Shown one piece after another: positions 43,058-51,767 of a stretch of DNA of 64,000 nt. A program made the position numbers and the translations under genes. The stretch covers positions 5,744,501-5,808,500 of the forward strand of contig NZ_CP109007.1 of the NCBI RefSeq assembly GCF_036226665.1, written 5' to 3'. The notes below the pieces were generated by a model. That model was not told the DNA's origin and did no database searches. It saw nothing but the letters and a program-made list of their open reading frames with translations. Position 1 is the stretch's first letter, and every line of letters starts with the position of its first letter. The stretch comes from Streptomyces sp. NBC_00691 (lineage in GTDB: Bacteria > Actinomycetota > Actinomycetes > Streptomycetales > Streptomycetaceae).

Positions 43058-43270
43058 TCAGGCCGCTTCGTATTCGTGAGCTCGCCCACCGCGCCACTTC
43101 ACCCAGGCAGGGTCGTCGAGCAGCTCCTCGGCCTCCGGCAGGCCCGCGCGGCGGAGGAACTCGACCACGTCTCCGTCGCTGTGCGCGAGGCCGAGAATGG
43201 TGCCGCGTGCGGTGACGCGCCTTCCGCCGGTGGGGGAGGGCTGATGGACGACTATCGGGGCACTGTCCAT
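43058..43270 (-). CDS. Small conserved Streptomyces protein of unknown function
   Basis: A 70-residue protein reading MDSAPIVVHQPSPTGGRRVT, then ILGLAHSDGDVVEFLRRAGL and a WRGG element near the end. I recall similar short proteins in many streptomycetes, without known role. The acidic residues and the lack of a signal peptide suggest a soluble protein. GGAGG is only one base before the ATG, an odd spacing. An in-frame start at 43405 would add a hydrophobic segment (MRRWPVRPLARGAALLL...), less likely. It is convergent with the MFS gene. Confidence 0.65.
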   Translation of the reverse strand: MDSAPIVVHQPSPTGGRRVTARGTILGLAHSDGDVVEFLRRAGLPEAEELLDDPAWVKWRGGRAHEYEAA

Positions 43271-43586
43271 ACCTCCAGGATGCCCCCGGCCGGGGGCGCG
43301 CGCGGAGACCGTGCTCGGCCGGCGGACGGGGAGGGCGGCGGGTCCCGCCATGATCAGGAGGAGGGCCGCGCCGCGCGCGAGCGGCCTGACGGGCCACCTT
43401 CGCATCAGGCCGTGACCCCGATCCGTGGCCGCGGATTCCCCGCCGGCGGGCCCTGGCACCGGGCCGTCCCCGGGCCGTCCGGGCCGTCCGGGGGTCGCCG
43501 GAGACGGCTCCGGGAGGCCCCTGACGACCACCGCCGGGGGCTTGGGCCACTGGTTACCGCCTTCCGTCTGCGACACTGGGGGAACC
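43271..43586. other. Intergenic region between the small reverse gene and rlmN
   Basis: I see no gene here. GACACT at about 43572-43577 is a possible rlmN -10, ending nine bases before the ATG. The rest is G+C-rich repeats of GGCCGTCC-like sequence without clear structure. Confidence 0.4.
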
Positions 43587-44693
43587 ATGCCCAAGCCCGG
43601 AGAACTCACTTTCGTCGCCCCCCGCGGAGCCAAGAAGCCGCCGCGGCACCTGGCCGACCTCACGCCCGCCGAGCGGAAGGAAGCCGTCGCCGCGATCGGC
43701 GAGAAGCCCTTCCGCGCCAAGCAGCTGTCCACCCACTACTTCGCGCGGTACGCGCACGATCCCGCCGAGTGGACGGACATTCCGGCCGCCTCGCGGGAGA
43801 AGCTGGCCGGGGAGCTGCTGCCCGATCTGATGTCCGTGGTGCGGCACATCTCGTGCGACGACGACACCACCCGTAAGACCCTGTGGCGGCTGCACGACGG
43901 CACGCTCGTCGAGTCGGTGCTCATGCGCTACCCGGACCGGGTGACCATGTGCATCTCCTCGCAGGCCGGCTGCGGAATGAACTGCCCGTTCTGCGCGACG
44001 GGGCAGGCCGGGCTCGACCGGAACCTGTCGACCGCCGAGATCGTCCACCAGATCGTGGACGGCATGCGGTCGCTGCGGGACGGGGAGGTGCCCGGGGGAC
44101 CGGCGCGCCTCTCCAACATCGTGTTCATGGGCATGGGGGAGCCGCTCGCGAACTACAAGCGGGTCGTCGGCTCCATCCGGCGTCTCACCGACCCCGAGCC
44201 GGACGGCCTCGGGCTCTCGCAGCGCGGGATCACCGTCTCCACCGTCGGGCTCGTGCCCGCGATGCTGCGGTTCGCCGACGAGGGCTTCAAGTGCCGGCTC
44301 GCGGTCTCGCTGCACGCCCCGGACGACGAGCTCCGGGACACCCTGGTGCCGGTCAACACGCGCTGGAAGGTGCGAGAGGTCCTCGACGCCGCCTGGGAGT
44401 ACGCGGAGAAGTCCGGGCGCCGGATCTCCATCGAGTACGCGCTCATCCGGGACATCAACGACCAGGCCTGGCGCGGTGACCTGCTCGGCAGGCTCCTCAA
44501 GGGCAAGCGGGTGCACGTCAACCTGATCCCGCTGAACCCGACGCCGGGTTCGAAGTGGACGGCGTCGCGTCCGGAGGACGAGAAGGCCTTCGTCGAGGCC
44601 ATCGCCCGCCACGGCGTGCCGGTCACCGTCCGGGACACCCGAGGTCAGGAGATCGACGGTGCCTGCGGACAGCTGGCGGCCGCCGAGCGCTGA
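43587..44693 (+). CDS. rlmN: 23S rRNA (adenine-2503-C2)/tRNA methyltransferase RlmN
   Basis: A 368-residue radical-SAM methyltransferase that methylates A2503 of 23S rRNA and A37 of some tRNAs. The cluster-binding CGMNCPFC (Cys129, Cys133, Cys136) and the catalytic Cys360 in GACGQ near the C-terminus are present. ATG 43587 starts MPKPGELTFV and follows GGGGGAAC. The longer open frame upstream is rejected. A TPP riboswitch starts about 35 bases after its stop. Confidence 0.96.
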   Translation: MPKPGELTFVAPRGAKKPPRHLADLTPAERKEAVAAIGEKPFRAKQLSTHYFARYAHDPAEWTDIPAASREKLAGELLPDLMSVVRHISCDDDTTRKTLWRLHDGTLVESVLMRYPDRVTMCISSQAGCGMNCPFCATGQAGLDRNLSTAEIVHQIVDGMRSLRDGEVPGGPARLSNIVFMGMGEPLANYKRVVGSIRRLTDPEPDGLGLSQRGITVSTVGLVPAMLRFADEGFKCRLAVSLHAPDDELRDTLVPVNTRWKVREVLDAAWEYAEKSGRRISIEYALIRDINDQAWRGDLLGRLLKGKRVHVNLIPLNPTPGSKWTASRPEDEKAFVEAIARHGVPVTVRDTRGQEIDGACGQLAAAER

Positions 44694-44727
44694 CCTTGTA
44701 GTCTGAGTTCGAACACATCTCCATATT

Positions 44728-44823
44728 CCGACAGGGGAGCGCCACAGCGCTGAGAGTGCGGTCACCGTAGGACCGCAGACCCTCTGAACCTTGCCCAGGT
44801 CATTCTGGGTAGGAAGTTCGGTC
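44728..44823 (+). ncRNA. TPP (THI-box) riboswitch
   Basis: The THI-box signature is seen as ACAGGGGAGC, CTGAGA at about 44750-44755, then GACCCTCTGAACC and a variant of the second half, GGTCATTCTGGGTAGGAAG. It lies upstream of a thiamine importer, as expected. It should lower expression when thiamine pyrophosphate is abundant. The ends are approximate. Confidence 0.9.
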
Positions 44824-44841
44824 GTTAACTCAAGCTGTTGC

Positions 44842-44879
44842 GCCCTGCCCGCGTCCGGTCCGCCGGTCGTGGGCAGGGC
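44842..44879 (+). terminator. Expression-platform hairpin of the TPP riboswitch
   Basis: Nine-base arms GCCCTGCCC and GGGCAGGGC enclose a smaller CCGG-TCCG-CCGG stem. It stands between the aptamer and the ribosome-binding site and leaves the latter free. This suggests control of transcription termination rather than of translation. Confidence 0.6.
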
Positions 44880-44915
44880 CGCGTCTCTTCCTGGTCATAC
44901 CCAGGAGGAATCTCA

Positions 44916-46025
44916 GTGAGCACCAATCCGGTGAGCATCAAGAAGGCCGCCGCCGCCGCGCTCGTCGCGGCGCTGGGCGTCACCACCCTCGCCGCCTGCG
45001 GCGCGGACGACGTCCGCGAGGCCGCGGGCAAGTCCGGCGCGCCCGCGCCGAAGACCGTGACCCTCGTGAGCCACGACTCGTTCAACGCCTCCAAGGAGGT
45101 GCTGGCCGAGTTCACGAAGCAGACCGGCTTCACCGTCAAGGTCCTGAAGAGCGGCGACGCGGGCGAGGCTGTCAACAAGGAGATCCTGACCAAGGGCTCC
45201 CCGCAGGGCGACGTCTTCTTCGGCGTCGACAACACCCTGCTGTCCCGCGCCCTCGACAACGGCATCTTCGTGCCGTACGCCGCGAAGGGTCTGGACCGTG
45301 TCCCGGCCGCGTACCAGCTCGACAAGGAGCACCGGGTCACGCCGATCGACTCCGGCGACATCTGCGTCAACTACGACAAGAAGTACTTCGCGGACAAGAA
45401 GCTGGCGCCGCCGGTGACCTTCGACGACCTGGCGAAGCCGGCGTACAAGGATCTCCTCGTCGTCGAGAACCCCGAGCGGTCCTCCCCGGGCCTCGGCTTC
45501 CTCCTCGGTACGGCCGCGAAGTACGGGGACGAGGGCTGGCAGGACTACTGGACGAAGCTCAAGGCCAACGGCGTGAAGACCGTCGACAGCTGGGAGCTCG
45601 CCTACAACCAGGAGTTCTCCGGCTCGGCCGGCGGCCGGAAGGCCAAGGGGGACCGGCCGCTCGTCGTGTCGTACGCCTCCAGCCCGCCGGTCGAGGTGCT
45701 CTACGGCGAGCCCCAGCCGAAGGTGGCCCCCACCGGGGTCTCCACCGGCACCTGCTTCCGGCAGACCGAGTTCGCGGGCCTGCTGGACGGAGCGAAGAAC
45801 CCCCAGGGCGGCAAGGCGCTGATCGACTTCCTGATCTCCAAGAAGTTCCAGGAGGACATGCCGCTCCAGATGTTCGTCAACCCGGTGGCGAAGGACGCGG
45901 CGCTGCCCGAACTGTTCACCGAGCACGGTGTGGTCGTCGAGAAGCCGGAGACGATGGCGCCGGAGAAGATCGCCGAGAAGCGTGACCCGTGGATCCAGCA
46001 GTGGTCGTCGCTCGTTCTGAAGTAG
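44916..46025 (+). CDS. thiB: Thiamine ABC transporter substrate-binding lipoprotein
   Basis: A 369-residue lipoprotein that binds thiamine or its phosphates outside the membrane. The signal peptide ends in the lipobox LAAC (Cys28). The TLVSHDSFNASKEVL start and DVFFGVDNTLLSRAL fit the TbpA/ThiB family. GTG 44916 follows AGGAGG by seven bases. It is the first gene of thiB-thiP-thiQ and under riboswitch control. Confidence 0.94.
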   Translation: MSTNPVSIKKAAAAALVAALGVTTLAACGADDVREAAGKSGAPAPKTVTLVSHDSFNASKEVLAEFTKQTGFTVKVLKSGDAGEAVNKEILTKGSPQGDVFFGVDNTLLSRALDNGIFVPYAAKGLDRVPAAYQLDKEHRVTPIDSGDICVNYDKKYFADKKLAPPVTFDDLAKPAYKDLLVVENPERSSPGLGFLLGTAAKYGDEGWQDYWTKLKANGVKTVDSWELAYNQEFSGSAGGRKAKGDRPLVVSYASSPPVEVLYGEPQPKVAPTGVSTGTCFRQTEFAGLLDGAKNPQGGKALIDFLISKKFQEDMPLQMFVNPVAKDAALPELFTEHGVVVEKPETMAPEKIAEKRDPWIQQWSSLVLK

Positions 46026-47677
46026 TCCCCGACCGCCGGGGAAGCGTGGCGCGGCTCGGCCTGATGGTCGTGCCCGTCGCCTTCTTCGCGCTCTTCTTCG
46101 CCTGGCCCGTCGTCTCGATCGTCGAGCGCGGGCTGCGGGTCGACGGGGTGTGGCAGTTCGGGCGGTTCGGCGAGACGCTGAGCCGCCCGGAGATCCTCGA
46201 CGTCCTGTGGTTCACGCTCTGGCAGGCCCTCGCCTCCACCGGGCTGACCCTGCTGATCGCGCTGCCCGGCGCGTACGTCTTCGCGCGGTTCGAGTTCCGC
46301 GGCAAGGGGCTGCTGCGGGCCGTCGTCACCGTGCCCTTCGTGATGCCGACCGTCATGGTCGGTACGGCCTTCCTGGCGCTCGTCGGCCGCGGCGGGCTCC
46401 TCGACGAACTCTGGGGCGTACGACTCGACACCACGGTCTGGGCGATCCTGATCGCCCATGTGTTCTTCAACTACGCCGTCGTCGTGCGGACCGTCGGCGG
46501 TCTGTGGGCGCAGCTCGACCCGCGCCAGGAGGAGGCGGCCCGGGTCCTCGGCGCGTCCCGATGGAGGGCGTGGCGGACCGTGACGCTGCCGGCGCTGGCG
46601 CCGTCCGTCGCTGCGGCGGCGCTGATGGTCTTCCTGTTCACCGCGAGCTCCTTCGCCGTCGTGCAGATCCTCGGCGGATCCACGTACTCCACCCTGGAGA
46701 CGGAGATCTACCGGCAGACCGTCGTCCGCTTCGACCTGACGACGGCGGCCGTGCTCACGATGGTGCAGTTCGCCGCCGTCGGCGTCGTCCTCGCCGTGCA
46801 CGCCCGGACGGTCCGCCGCCGGGAGACCGCGCTGCGGATGGTGGCGCCCGAGGAGACGGCCCGCCGGCCCCGGGGCATCGGCCAGTGGGCGCTGTTCGCG
46901 GGCGTGCTGCTCTCCGTGGCCGTGCTGATCGTGCTGCCGCTCGGGGTGCTCGTCGAGCGGTCCTTCGCCACCTCCCGGGGATACGGGCTCGACTACTACC
47001 GGGCCCTGCAGACCCCCGACCCCTCCGGCACCTTCCTCGTGCCGCTGCTGGACACGATCGGGAACTCGCTGCGGTACGCCGTCGTCGCCACCCTGATCGC
47101 CCTCGTCATCGGCGGGCTCGCGGCGGCCGCGCTGACCCGGCGGGCCGGACGGCTGGTCCGGGGCTTCGACGCGCTGCTCATGCTCCCGCTCGGGGTGTCG
47201 GCGGTGACCGTCGGCTTCGGGTTCCTCATCACGCTCGACGAGCCGCCGTTCGACCTGCGGGCCAGCTGGATCCTCGTACCGCTGGCACAGGCGCTGGTCG
47301 GTGTGCCCTTCGTCGTACGGACGATGCTCCCGGTGCTTCGGGCGGTGGACGAGCGGCTGCGGGAGGCGGCGGCCGTGCTCGGCGCCTCGCCGTGGCGGGC
47401 CTGGCGGGAGGTGGACCTGCCGCTGGTGCGGCGGGCGTTGCTGATCGCCGCCGGGTTCGCGTTCGCCGTCTCGCTCGGCGAGTTCGGCGCGACCGTCTTC
47501 ATCGCCCGCCCCGACAGCCCGACCCTTCCGGTGGCGGTGGCCCGTCTCCTCGGCCGGCCCGGCGAACTCAACTACGGCCAGGCGATGGCCCTCTCGACGA
47601 TCCTCATGGTGGTGTGCGCGGTGTCCCTGTTGCTGCTCGAACGGCTCCGGACCGAACGCACCTCGGGGGAGTTCTGA
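45989..47677 (+). CDS. thiP: Thiamine ABC transporter permease
   Basis: A 562-residue fused permease with two six-helix halves, as usual for ThiP. Each half has its EAA loop: EEAARVLGASRWRAWRTV and REAAAVLGASPWRAWREV. The start is uncertain: GTG 45989 overlaps thiB by 37 bases and has GAGAAG nine bases upstream, while GTG 46046 after GGGGAAG would be 19 residues shorter. The stop codon overlaps the thiQ start (TGATG). Confidence 0.92.
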   Translation: MDPAVVVARSEVVPDRRGSVARLGLMVVPVAFFALFFAWPVVSIVERGLRVDGVWQFGRFGETLSRPEILDVLWFTLWQALASTGLTLLIALPGAYVFARFEFRGKGLLRAVVTVPFVMPTVMVGTAFLALVGRGGLLDELWGVRLDTTVWAILIAHVFFNYAVVVRTVGGLWAQLDPRQEEAARVLGASRWRAWRTVTLPALAPSVAAAALMVFLFTASSFAVVQILGGSTYSTLETEIYRQTVVRFDLTTAAVLTMVQFAAVGVVLAVHARTVRRRETALRMVAPEETARRPRGIGQWALFAGVLLSVAVLIVLPLGVLVERSFATSRGYGLDYYRALQTPDPSGTFLVPLLDTIGNSLRYAVVATLIALVIGGLAAAALTRRAGRLVRGFDALLMLPLGVSAVTVGFGFLITLDEPPFDLRASWILVPLAQALVGVPFVVRTMLPVLRAVDERLREAAAVLGASPWRAWREVDLPLVRRALLIAAGFAFAVSLGEFGATVFIARPDSPTLPVAVARLLGRPGELNYGQAMALSTILMVVCAVSLLLLERLRTERTSGEF

Positions 47678-48705
47678 TGCTGGTACTCGACGGGGCGACC
47701 GTACGGTTCGGGGAGCGGGCCGCGCTCGACGCCGTGGACCTGGAGGTCGCCGACCACGAGATCGTGTCCGTGCTCGGACCGAGCGGCAGCGGCAAGTCCA
47801 CGCTGCTGCGGGCCGTCGCCGGGCTGCGGGCCCTCGACGGCGGACGGGTGCTCCTCGGGGGCGCCGACCAGCGCGGGGTGCCGGTGCACCGGCGGGGCGT
47901 CGGCCTGATGTTCCAGGACCACCAGCTCTTCCCGCAGCGGGACGTCGGCGGCAACGTCGCCTTCGGGCTGCGGATGCGCGGGGCCGGGAAGGCCGAGCGG
48001 GCCGAGCGGGTGGCGGAGCTGCTCGACCTCGTCGGACTGCCGGGCGCCGGGCGGCGGTCCGTCGCCGCGCTCTCCGGCGGTGAGCAGCAGCGCGTGGCGC
48101 TGGCCCGGGCCCTGGCACCCCGGCCGCGGCTGCTGATGCTCGACGAGCCGCTGGGGCAGCTCGACCGGGCGCTGCGGGAGCGGCTCGTCGTGGAGCTGCG
48201 ACAGCTGTTCGGACGGCTCGGCACGACGGTGCTCGCGGTCACCCACGACCAGGGCGAGGCGTTCGCGCTGGCCGACCGGGTGGTGGTCATGCGGGACGGG
48301 CGCATCGCCCAGTCGGGTGCGCCCGTCGAGGTGTGGTCGCGGCCGGCCTCGGAGTTCGTGGCGCGCTTCCTGGGGTTCGACAACGTGGTGGCCGCGCGGG
48401 TGACCGGGCCGGTCGCGGAGACCCCGTGGGGGAAGGTCCCGGTGCCGGACGGCACACCGCAGGGCGAGCGGCGGCTCCTGGTCCGGCCCGGCGGGGTACG
48501 GCTCGTACCCGTCGAGAAGGGGCCGGCCTGGACGGTCGAGTCCCGGACCTTCCGCGGCGGCCACGTGGCCGTACGGCTCCGCCCGGTGGACGGACCGCCG
48601 CTGGACGCGGAGCTTCCGCTGCGGGAGGCGCCGGGGGACGGCGCCGCGGTGGGTGTGGAGTTCCGGGCGGAGGACGTGGTGGTGCTGGGGGACGACACGC
48701 CGTAG
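47677..48705 (+). CDS. thiQ: Thiamine ABC transporter ATPase
   Basis: A 342-residue ATPase. Walker A GPSGSGKST is at 34-42; signature LSGGEQQRVALARAL and Walker B LLMLDEPL follow, and a C-terminal TOBE-like domain (about 245-342) is present. It begins in the thiP stop codon. Last gene of the riboswitch-controlled thiamine importer. Confidence 0.93.
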   Translation: MLVLDGATVRFGERAALDAVDLEVADHEIVSVLGPSGSGKSTLLRAVAGLRALDGGRVLLGGADQRGVPVHRRGVGLMFQDHQLFPQRDVGGNVAFGLRMRGAGKAERAERVAELLDLVGLPGAGRRSVAALSGGEQQRVALARALAPRPRLLMLDEPLGQLDRALRERLVVELRQLFGRLGTTVLAVTHDQGEAFALADRVVVMRDGRIAQSGAPVEVWSRPASEFVARFLGFDNVVAARVTGPVAETPWGKVPVPDGTPQGERRLLVRPGGVRLVPVEKGPAWTVESRTFRGGHVAVRLRPVDGPPLDAELPLREAPGDGAAVGVEFRAEDVVVLGDDTP

Positions 48706-48822
48706 GGGCCTGGTCCCCGGGGCCGTGCGGCGTGCGGGAGAGCCCTGTCCGGGCGCCACCCGCTGCGGGAGGGACCTGGTCCGGGGCGACACGCGGCAGG
48801 AGCCCGTCCGGGGTGCGATGAG
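48706..48822 (+). repeat. Degenerate tandem repeat of about 31-34 bases after thiQ
   Basis: Three to four imperfect copies follow each other. Each contains a CCTGGTCCGGGG-like core and a TGCGGGAGGG-like end. The copies have diverged. They do not encode a continuous protein. They could be a remnant of a duplicated hairpin. Confidence 0.5.
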
Positions 48823-48894
48823 TTCTCGCCGTCGGGGGAGTCTCCTTGGTGTTGTTCCGTCGTCTCTCGTCATCGCAAGCACAGGAGGAATGTC

Positions 48895-49545
48895 ATGGGC
48901 GAGCAGCTGCTCAGGGTCCAGAACTTCATGGTCTCGTCCGACGGGTTCGGTACCGGTGAGGGCCAGAGCCTGGAGCATCCCTTCGGGCACGCGGATCCCG
49001 GGGCCATGTTCTCCTGGGCGGGTGCCACGGCCAGCTGGCCCAACCGCACCGACCCGGGCGGCAGTCGTGGTCTCGACGACTACTTCACGCGGGACTTCTC
49101 CCACAACATCGGGGCCGAGATCATGGGCCGCAACAAGTTCGGGCCCCAGCGCGGACCGTGGCAGGACCACGAGTGGCAGGGCTGGTGGGGCGGCGAGCCG
49201 CCGTTCCACACTCCGGTGTTCGTCATGACGCACCACCCGCGCCCCTCGTTCACACTGTCCGACACGACGTTCCACTTCGTCGACGGCGACCCCGCGAGTG
49301 TCCTGGCGCGTGCGAAGGAGGCGGCGGAGGGCAAGGACGTCCGGCTCGGCGGCGGGGCCACCGTCATCCGTGAGTTCCTCGACGCCGGCCTCGTCGACAC
49401 CCTGCACGTCGCGGTCGCACCGGTGAAGCTCGGTTCCGGGGTACGGCTCTGGGAGTCGCCCGACGAACTCCTCGACCGGTTCCACCGCGACGTGGTGGCC
49501 AGCCCGGGCGGCGAGGTCACGCATCACCTCTTCTGGCGGAAGTGA
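48895..49545 (+). CDS. Dihydrofolate reductase family protein (RibD C-terminal fold)
   Basis: A 216-residue protein of the RibD C-terminal/DHFR-like group that binds NADPH. The start LLRVQNFMVSSDGFG, the GRNKFGP segment, TPVFVMTHHPRPSF and VRLGGGATVIREFLDAGLVD are typical. The substrate is not known; it is unlikely to be the housekeeping DHFR. ATG 48895 follows AGGAGGAA. Monocistronic, convergent with an ABC permease. Confidence 0.88.
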   Translation: MGEQLLRVQNFMVSSDGFGTGEGQSLEHPFGHADPGAMFSWAGATASWPNRTDPGGSRGLDDYFTRDFSHNIGAEIMGRNKFGPQRGPWQDHEWQGWWGGEPPFHTPVFVMTHHPRPSFTLSDTTFHFVDGDPASVLARAKEAAEGKDVRLGGGATVIREFLDAGLVDTLHVAVAPVKLGSGVRLWESPDELLDRFHRDVVASPGGEVTHHLFWRK

Positions 49546-49690
49546 CCGGAGGCGCTCTGGCAGCGGTCGCCCGCCCGCCCCGGCCCCGCCGAGCAACGGC
49601 AGGGGGAGCCGGCGCGGCCGGCGTCCCCGGGGCGGGCCGGCGCGAGCGCGAGGACCGTGCCGAGGACGGCGAGGACGGCCCGTGGGTGTC

Positions 49691-50842
49691 TCAGCCGGTC
49701 AGCGGCAGCGCCGCCAGCTCCGCGATCGCCCAGGTCAGCGGGAGGAAGACCGCGAGCAGCACGCCGGCGCGCATCAGGGCCGCCGAGCGGAGGACCGTGG
49801 GCGGGGCGCCGATGCGGAGAAGCGCCTCGGTGGTGTGGGCGCGGCACTGCTTGGACTCCAGGGCCGCGGTGAGGAGGGTGGCCGTCGTGCAGGCCAGGAT
49901 GAGGGCCGCGCCCAGGCCGGTGAGCGGGCCGAAGGCGCCGGGGCCGGTGCCCGCGTCGTCCAGGGCCGCCGCAGCGAGCGTTCCGGAGAGCACCGCGCTG
50001 ACCACACCCAGGGGCCGGCCGATACGGCGGGACTCGTCCATCAGGACCCGGCCCGCGAGCAGCCGGGTGGCGCCCGGCCGGACGGACTGGAGGAGGCGGC
50101 CGCAGCCGTGGACCAGGCCGGGGCCCGCCATCGCGAGGCCGATGGCGGTGAGGACCCAGCCGGCCAGGACGCCCGCCGGGTTGCCGTCGAAGCGGCCGGG
50201 CAGGGGGAGTCCCTCGCCGGCGCCGCCGCGGCCCGCGTACGTCTCGATCGCCAGGCCGACGGCGACCAGGGCGACGCCCCACGGCAGCCCGGACGGCACC
50301 GCCTTCTCCGTGCCCTCCGGTGCGGCGGGCGCGGTGCGCGGCCGCAGGGCGAGGCCCGCCGCCGTGGCCGCGACGACCGGGAGGACCGCGAGCAGGGTGA
50401 GCGCGGCGGCGAGCGGGACGGGCTGGTCGGCGGCGAGGAGGTCGGCGGCGGCCCCGTCGAAGGGCAGGCCCGTGATGTCGCCGCGCAGGTGCAGGTAGAA
50501 GAGCAGCGCGAGGACGGAGCCGAGCGTGCAGGCGACGGCCGTCGACGCGGCGGCGATCGCGGTGAGACGGGCGGGGCCGAGGCCGATCGCGGAGAGTCCG
50601 GGGCGCGGGCGGGTGCTGGGATCGGTGCGGGCCACCGCGACCGCGAACTGCACGGTCGCGGCGAGCGGCAGGACGCACCAGAGCAGCCGCAGCACGGACG
50701 CCGAGGACCGCTCCGGGTGCCCGACCGCGTATCCGAGGGTGCAGAGCAGCAGGAAGCCGACCCCCGCCGCCGCGACGGCGACGAGGAGCCGGCGCGTCTG
50801 GACGAGGGGGTGGGCCCCGCGGGCTAGACGGAGAGCGAGCAC
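49691..50842 (-). CDS. ABC transporter permease, FtsX-like
   Basis: A 383-residue membrane protein with about eight hydrophobic segments and a FtsX/MacB-like C-terminal part. No enzyme motif is seen. GTG 50842 overlaps the ATPase gene by 19 bases, so the pair is translated together. Likely an exporter for a lipid, peptide or antibiotic, substrate unknown. Confidence 0.75.
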   Translation of the reverse strand: MLALRLARGAHPLVQTRRLLVAVAAAGVGFLLLCTLGYAVGHPERSSASVLRLLWCVLPLAATVQFAVAVARTDPSTRPRPGLSAIGLGPARLTAIAAASTAVACTLGSVLALLFYLHLRGDITGLPFDGAAADLLAADQPVPLAAALTLLAVLPVVAATAAGLALRPRTAPAAPEGTEKAVPSGLPWGVALVAVGLAIETYAGRGGAGEGLPLPGRFDGNPAGVLAGWVLTAIGLAMAGPGLVHGCGRLLQSVRPGATRLLAGRVLMDESRRIGRPLGVVSAVLSGTLAAAALDDAGTGPGAFGPLTGLGAALILACTTATLLTAALESKQCRAHTTEALLRIGAPPTVLRSAALMRAGVLLAVFLPLTWAIAELAALPLTG

Positions 50843-51552
50843 GCCGCGACGCCCTCCGCCCCTGACGCCGGGGGTACGGTGCCGACCCGGCGTCCGTCGA
50901 GGAGCGCGACCGTGCGGTCGGCGAGCGCCGCGACCTCGGTGTCGTGGGTGGCGAGGAGCACGGTGATGCCGTGCGAGCGGGCGGCGGCGGTCAGGGTGCG
51001 CAGGACCTGGGCGCCGTCGGCCCGGTGCAGGATCGCGGTGGGCTCGTCGGCGAACAGCACCGACGGGGTGGTGACCAGCGCGCGGGCGATGGCGATGCGC
51101 TGGCGCTGCGCGTGGGTGAGGGCGTGCGGACGCTTCGCCGCGCAGGCGCCGATGTCGAGGCGCTCCAGCCACTCCCCGGCGGCGGTCTTCGCGGCCCGGT
51201 GGGAGGTGCCGCGGAGCAGCAGGGGCAGCGCCACGTTCTCCCAGCCGGTGAGTTCGGGTACGAGGCCGGGCTCGGGGTCGATCCAGCCGAAGCGGTCGCG
51301 GCGGAGCCGTTCGCGGTCGGCGGGGCCCAGGGTGTGGACGGGGTTGCTGTTGAACCAGACCTCGCCCTCCTGGGCGACGAGCTGGCCGGAAAGGCACCGC
51401 ATGAGGGTGGTCTTGCCGCTGCCGCGCGGGCCGACGAGGGCGAGGATCTCGCCCTCGCGGACGCCGAGGGAGACGCCGCTGAGGGCGTCCGAACCGCCCA
51501 GGGCGCAGTGCAGTGAACGCGCCCAGAGCACGTCGTTGTCCGGTGGGGCCAT
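50824..51552 (-). CDS. ABC transporter ATPase with degenerate signature motif
   Basis: A 242-residue ATPase of the MacB/LolD-like type. Walker A GPRGSGKTT is intact, and Walker B reads SVLFADEPT. The signature is LTHAQRQRIAIARA instead of LSGGQ, and the D-loop reads ILHRADG in place of ALD, so both catalytic contacts between the two subunits look weakened. ATG 51552 follows GAGG by eight bases; a GTG three codons upstream is less likely. Together with the FtsX-like permease it forms a two-gene operon. Confidence 0.85.
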   Translation of the reverse strand: MAPPDNDVLWARSLHCALGGSDALSGVSLGVREGEILALVGPRGSGKTTLMRCLSGQLVAQEGEVWFNSNPVHTLGPADRERLRRDRFGWIDPEPGLVPELTGWENVALPLLLRGTSHRAAKTAAGEWLERLDIGACAAKRPHALTHAQRQRIAIARALVTTPSVLFADEPTAILHRADGAQVLRTLTAAARSHGITVLLATHDTEVAALADRTVALLDGRRVGTVPPASGAEGVAACSLSV

Positions 51553-51646
51553 CGCGTACACCTCGATGTCGGATCCGATCTGTGTCCCCCGTCCGGGGGA
51601 ACGAAGGGACGGGCCTGTCGGTCACTGGGCACCGTAAGTATTCGGA

Positions 51647-51660
51647 TCCGTTTGTACGGA
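51647..51660. promoter_or_regulatory. Small inverted repeat upstream of the ABC operon
   Basis: TCCGT-TTGT-ACGGA is a perfect five-base inverted repeat in the short A+T-richer stretch 95-108 bases before the ATPase start. It may be an operator. Confidence 0.3.
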
Positions 51661-51668
51661 CAGCACGC

Positions 51669-51713
51669 GGCCCGGGCCGCCGCCATCCACTCGGATGGCG
51701 GCATGCCCGGGCC
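51669..51713 (-). terminator. Terminator after the aminotransferase
   Basis: Arms of 9 and 9 pairs around a small internal loop, closed by ACTC (51669-51688 with 51693-51713). It lies downstream of the aminotransferase on the reverse strand and keeps it apart from the ABC operon. Confidence 0.82.
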
Positions 51714-51767
51714 GGGGTCACGCCGTGAGGGCGGCGTGATGTCGTGTGCCTCGCGGGGCGGGGACCT

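Noticed and set aside
43058..43405. Extended 115-residue form of the small reverse gene with a hydrophobic start
   Set aside because: The added part looks like chance. The short form matches the family I remember.
46150..48705. Forward frame of 851 codons that includes thiQ
   Set aside because: Only the part from 47677 resembles a protein family. The upstream part is thiP read in the wrong frame.
48706..48822. CRISPR array
   Set aside because: Copies are degenerate and contiguous, without unique spacers or cas genes.
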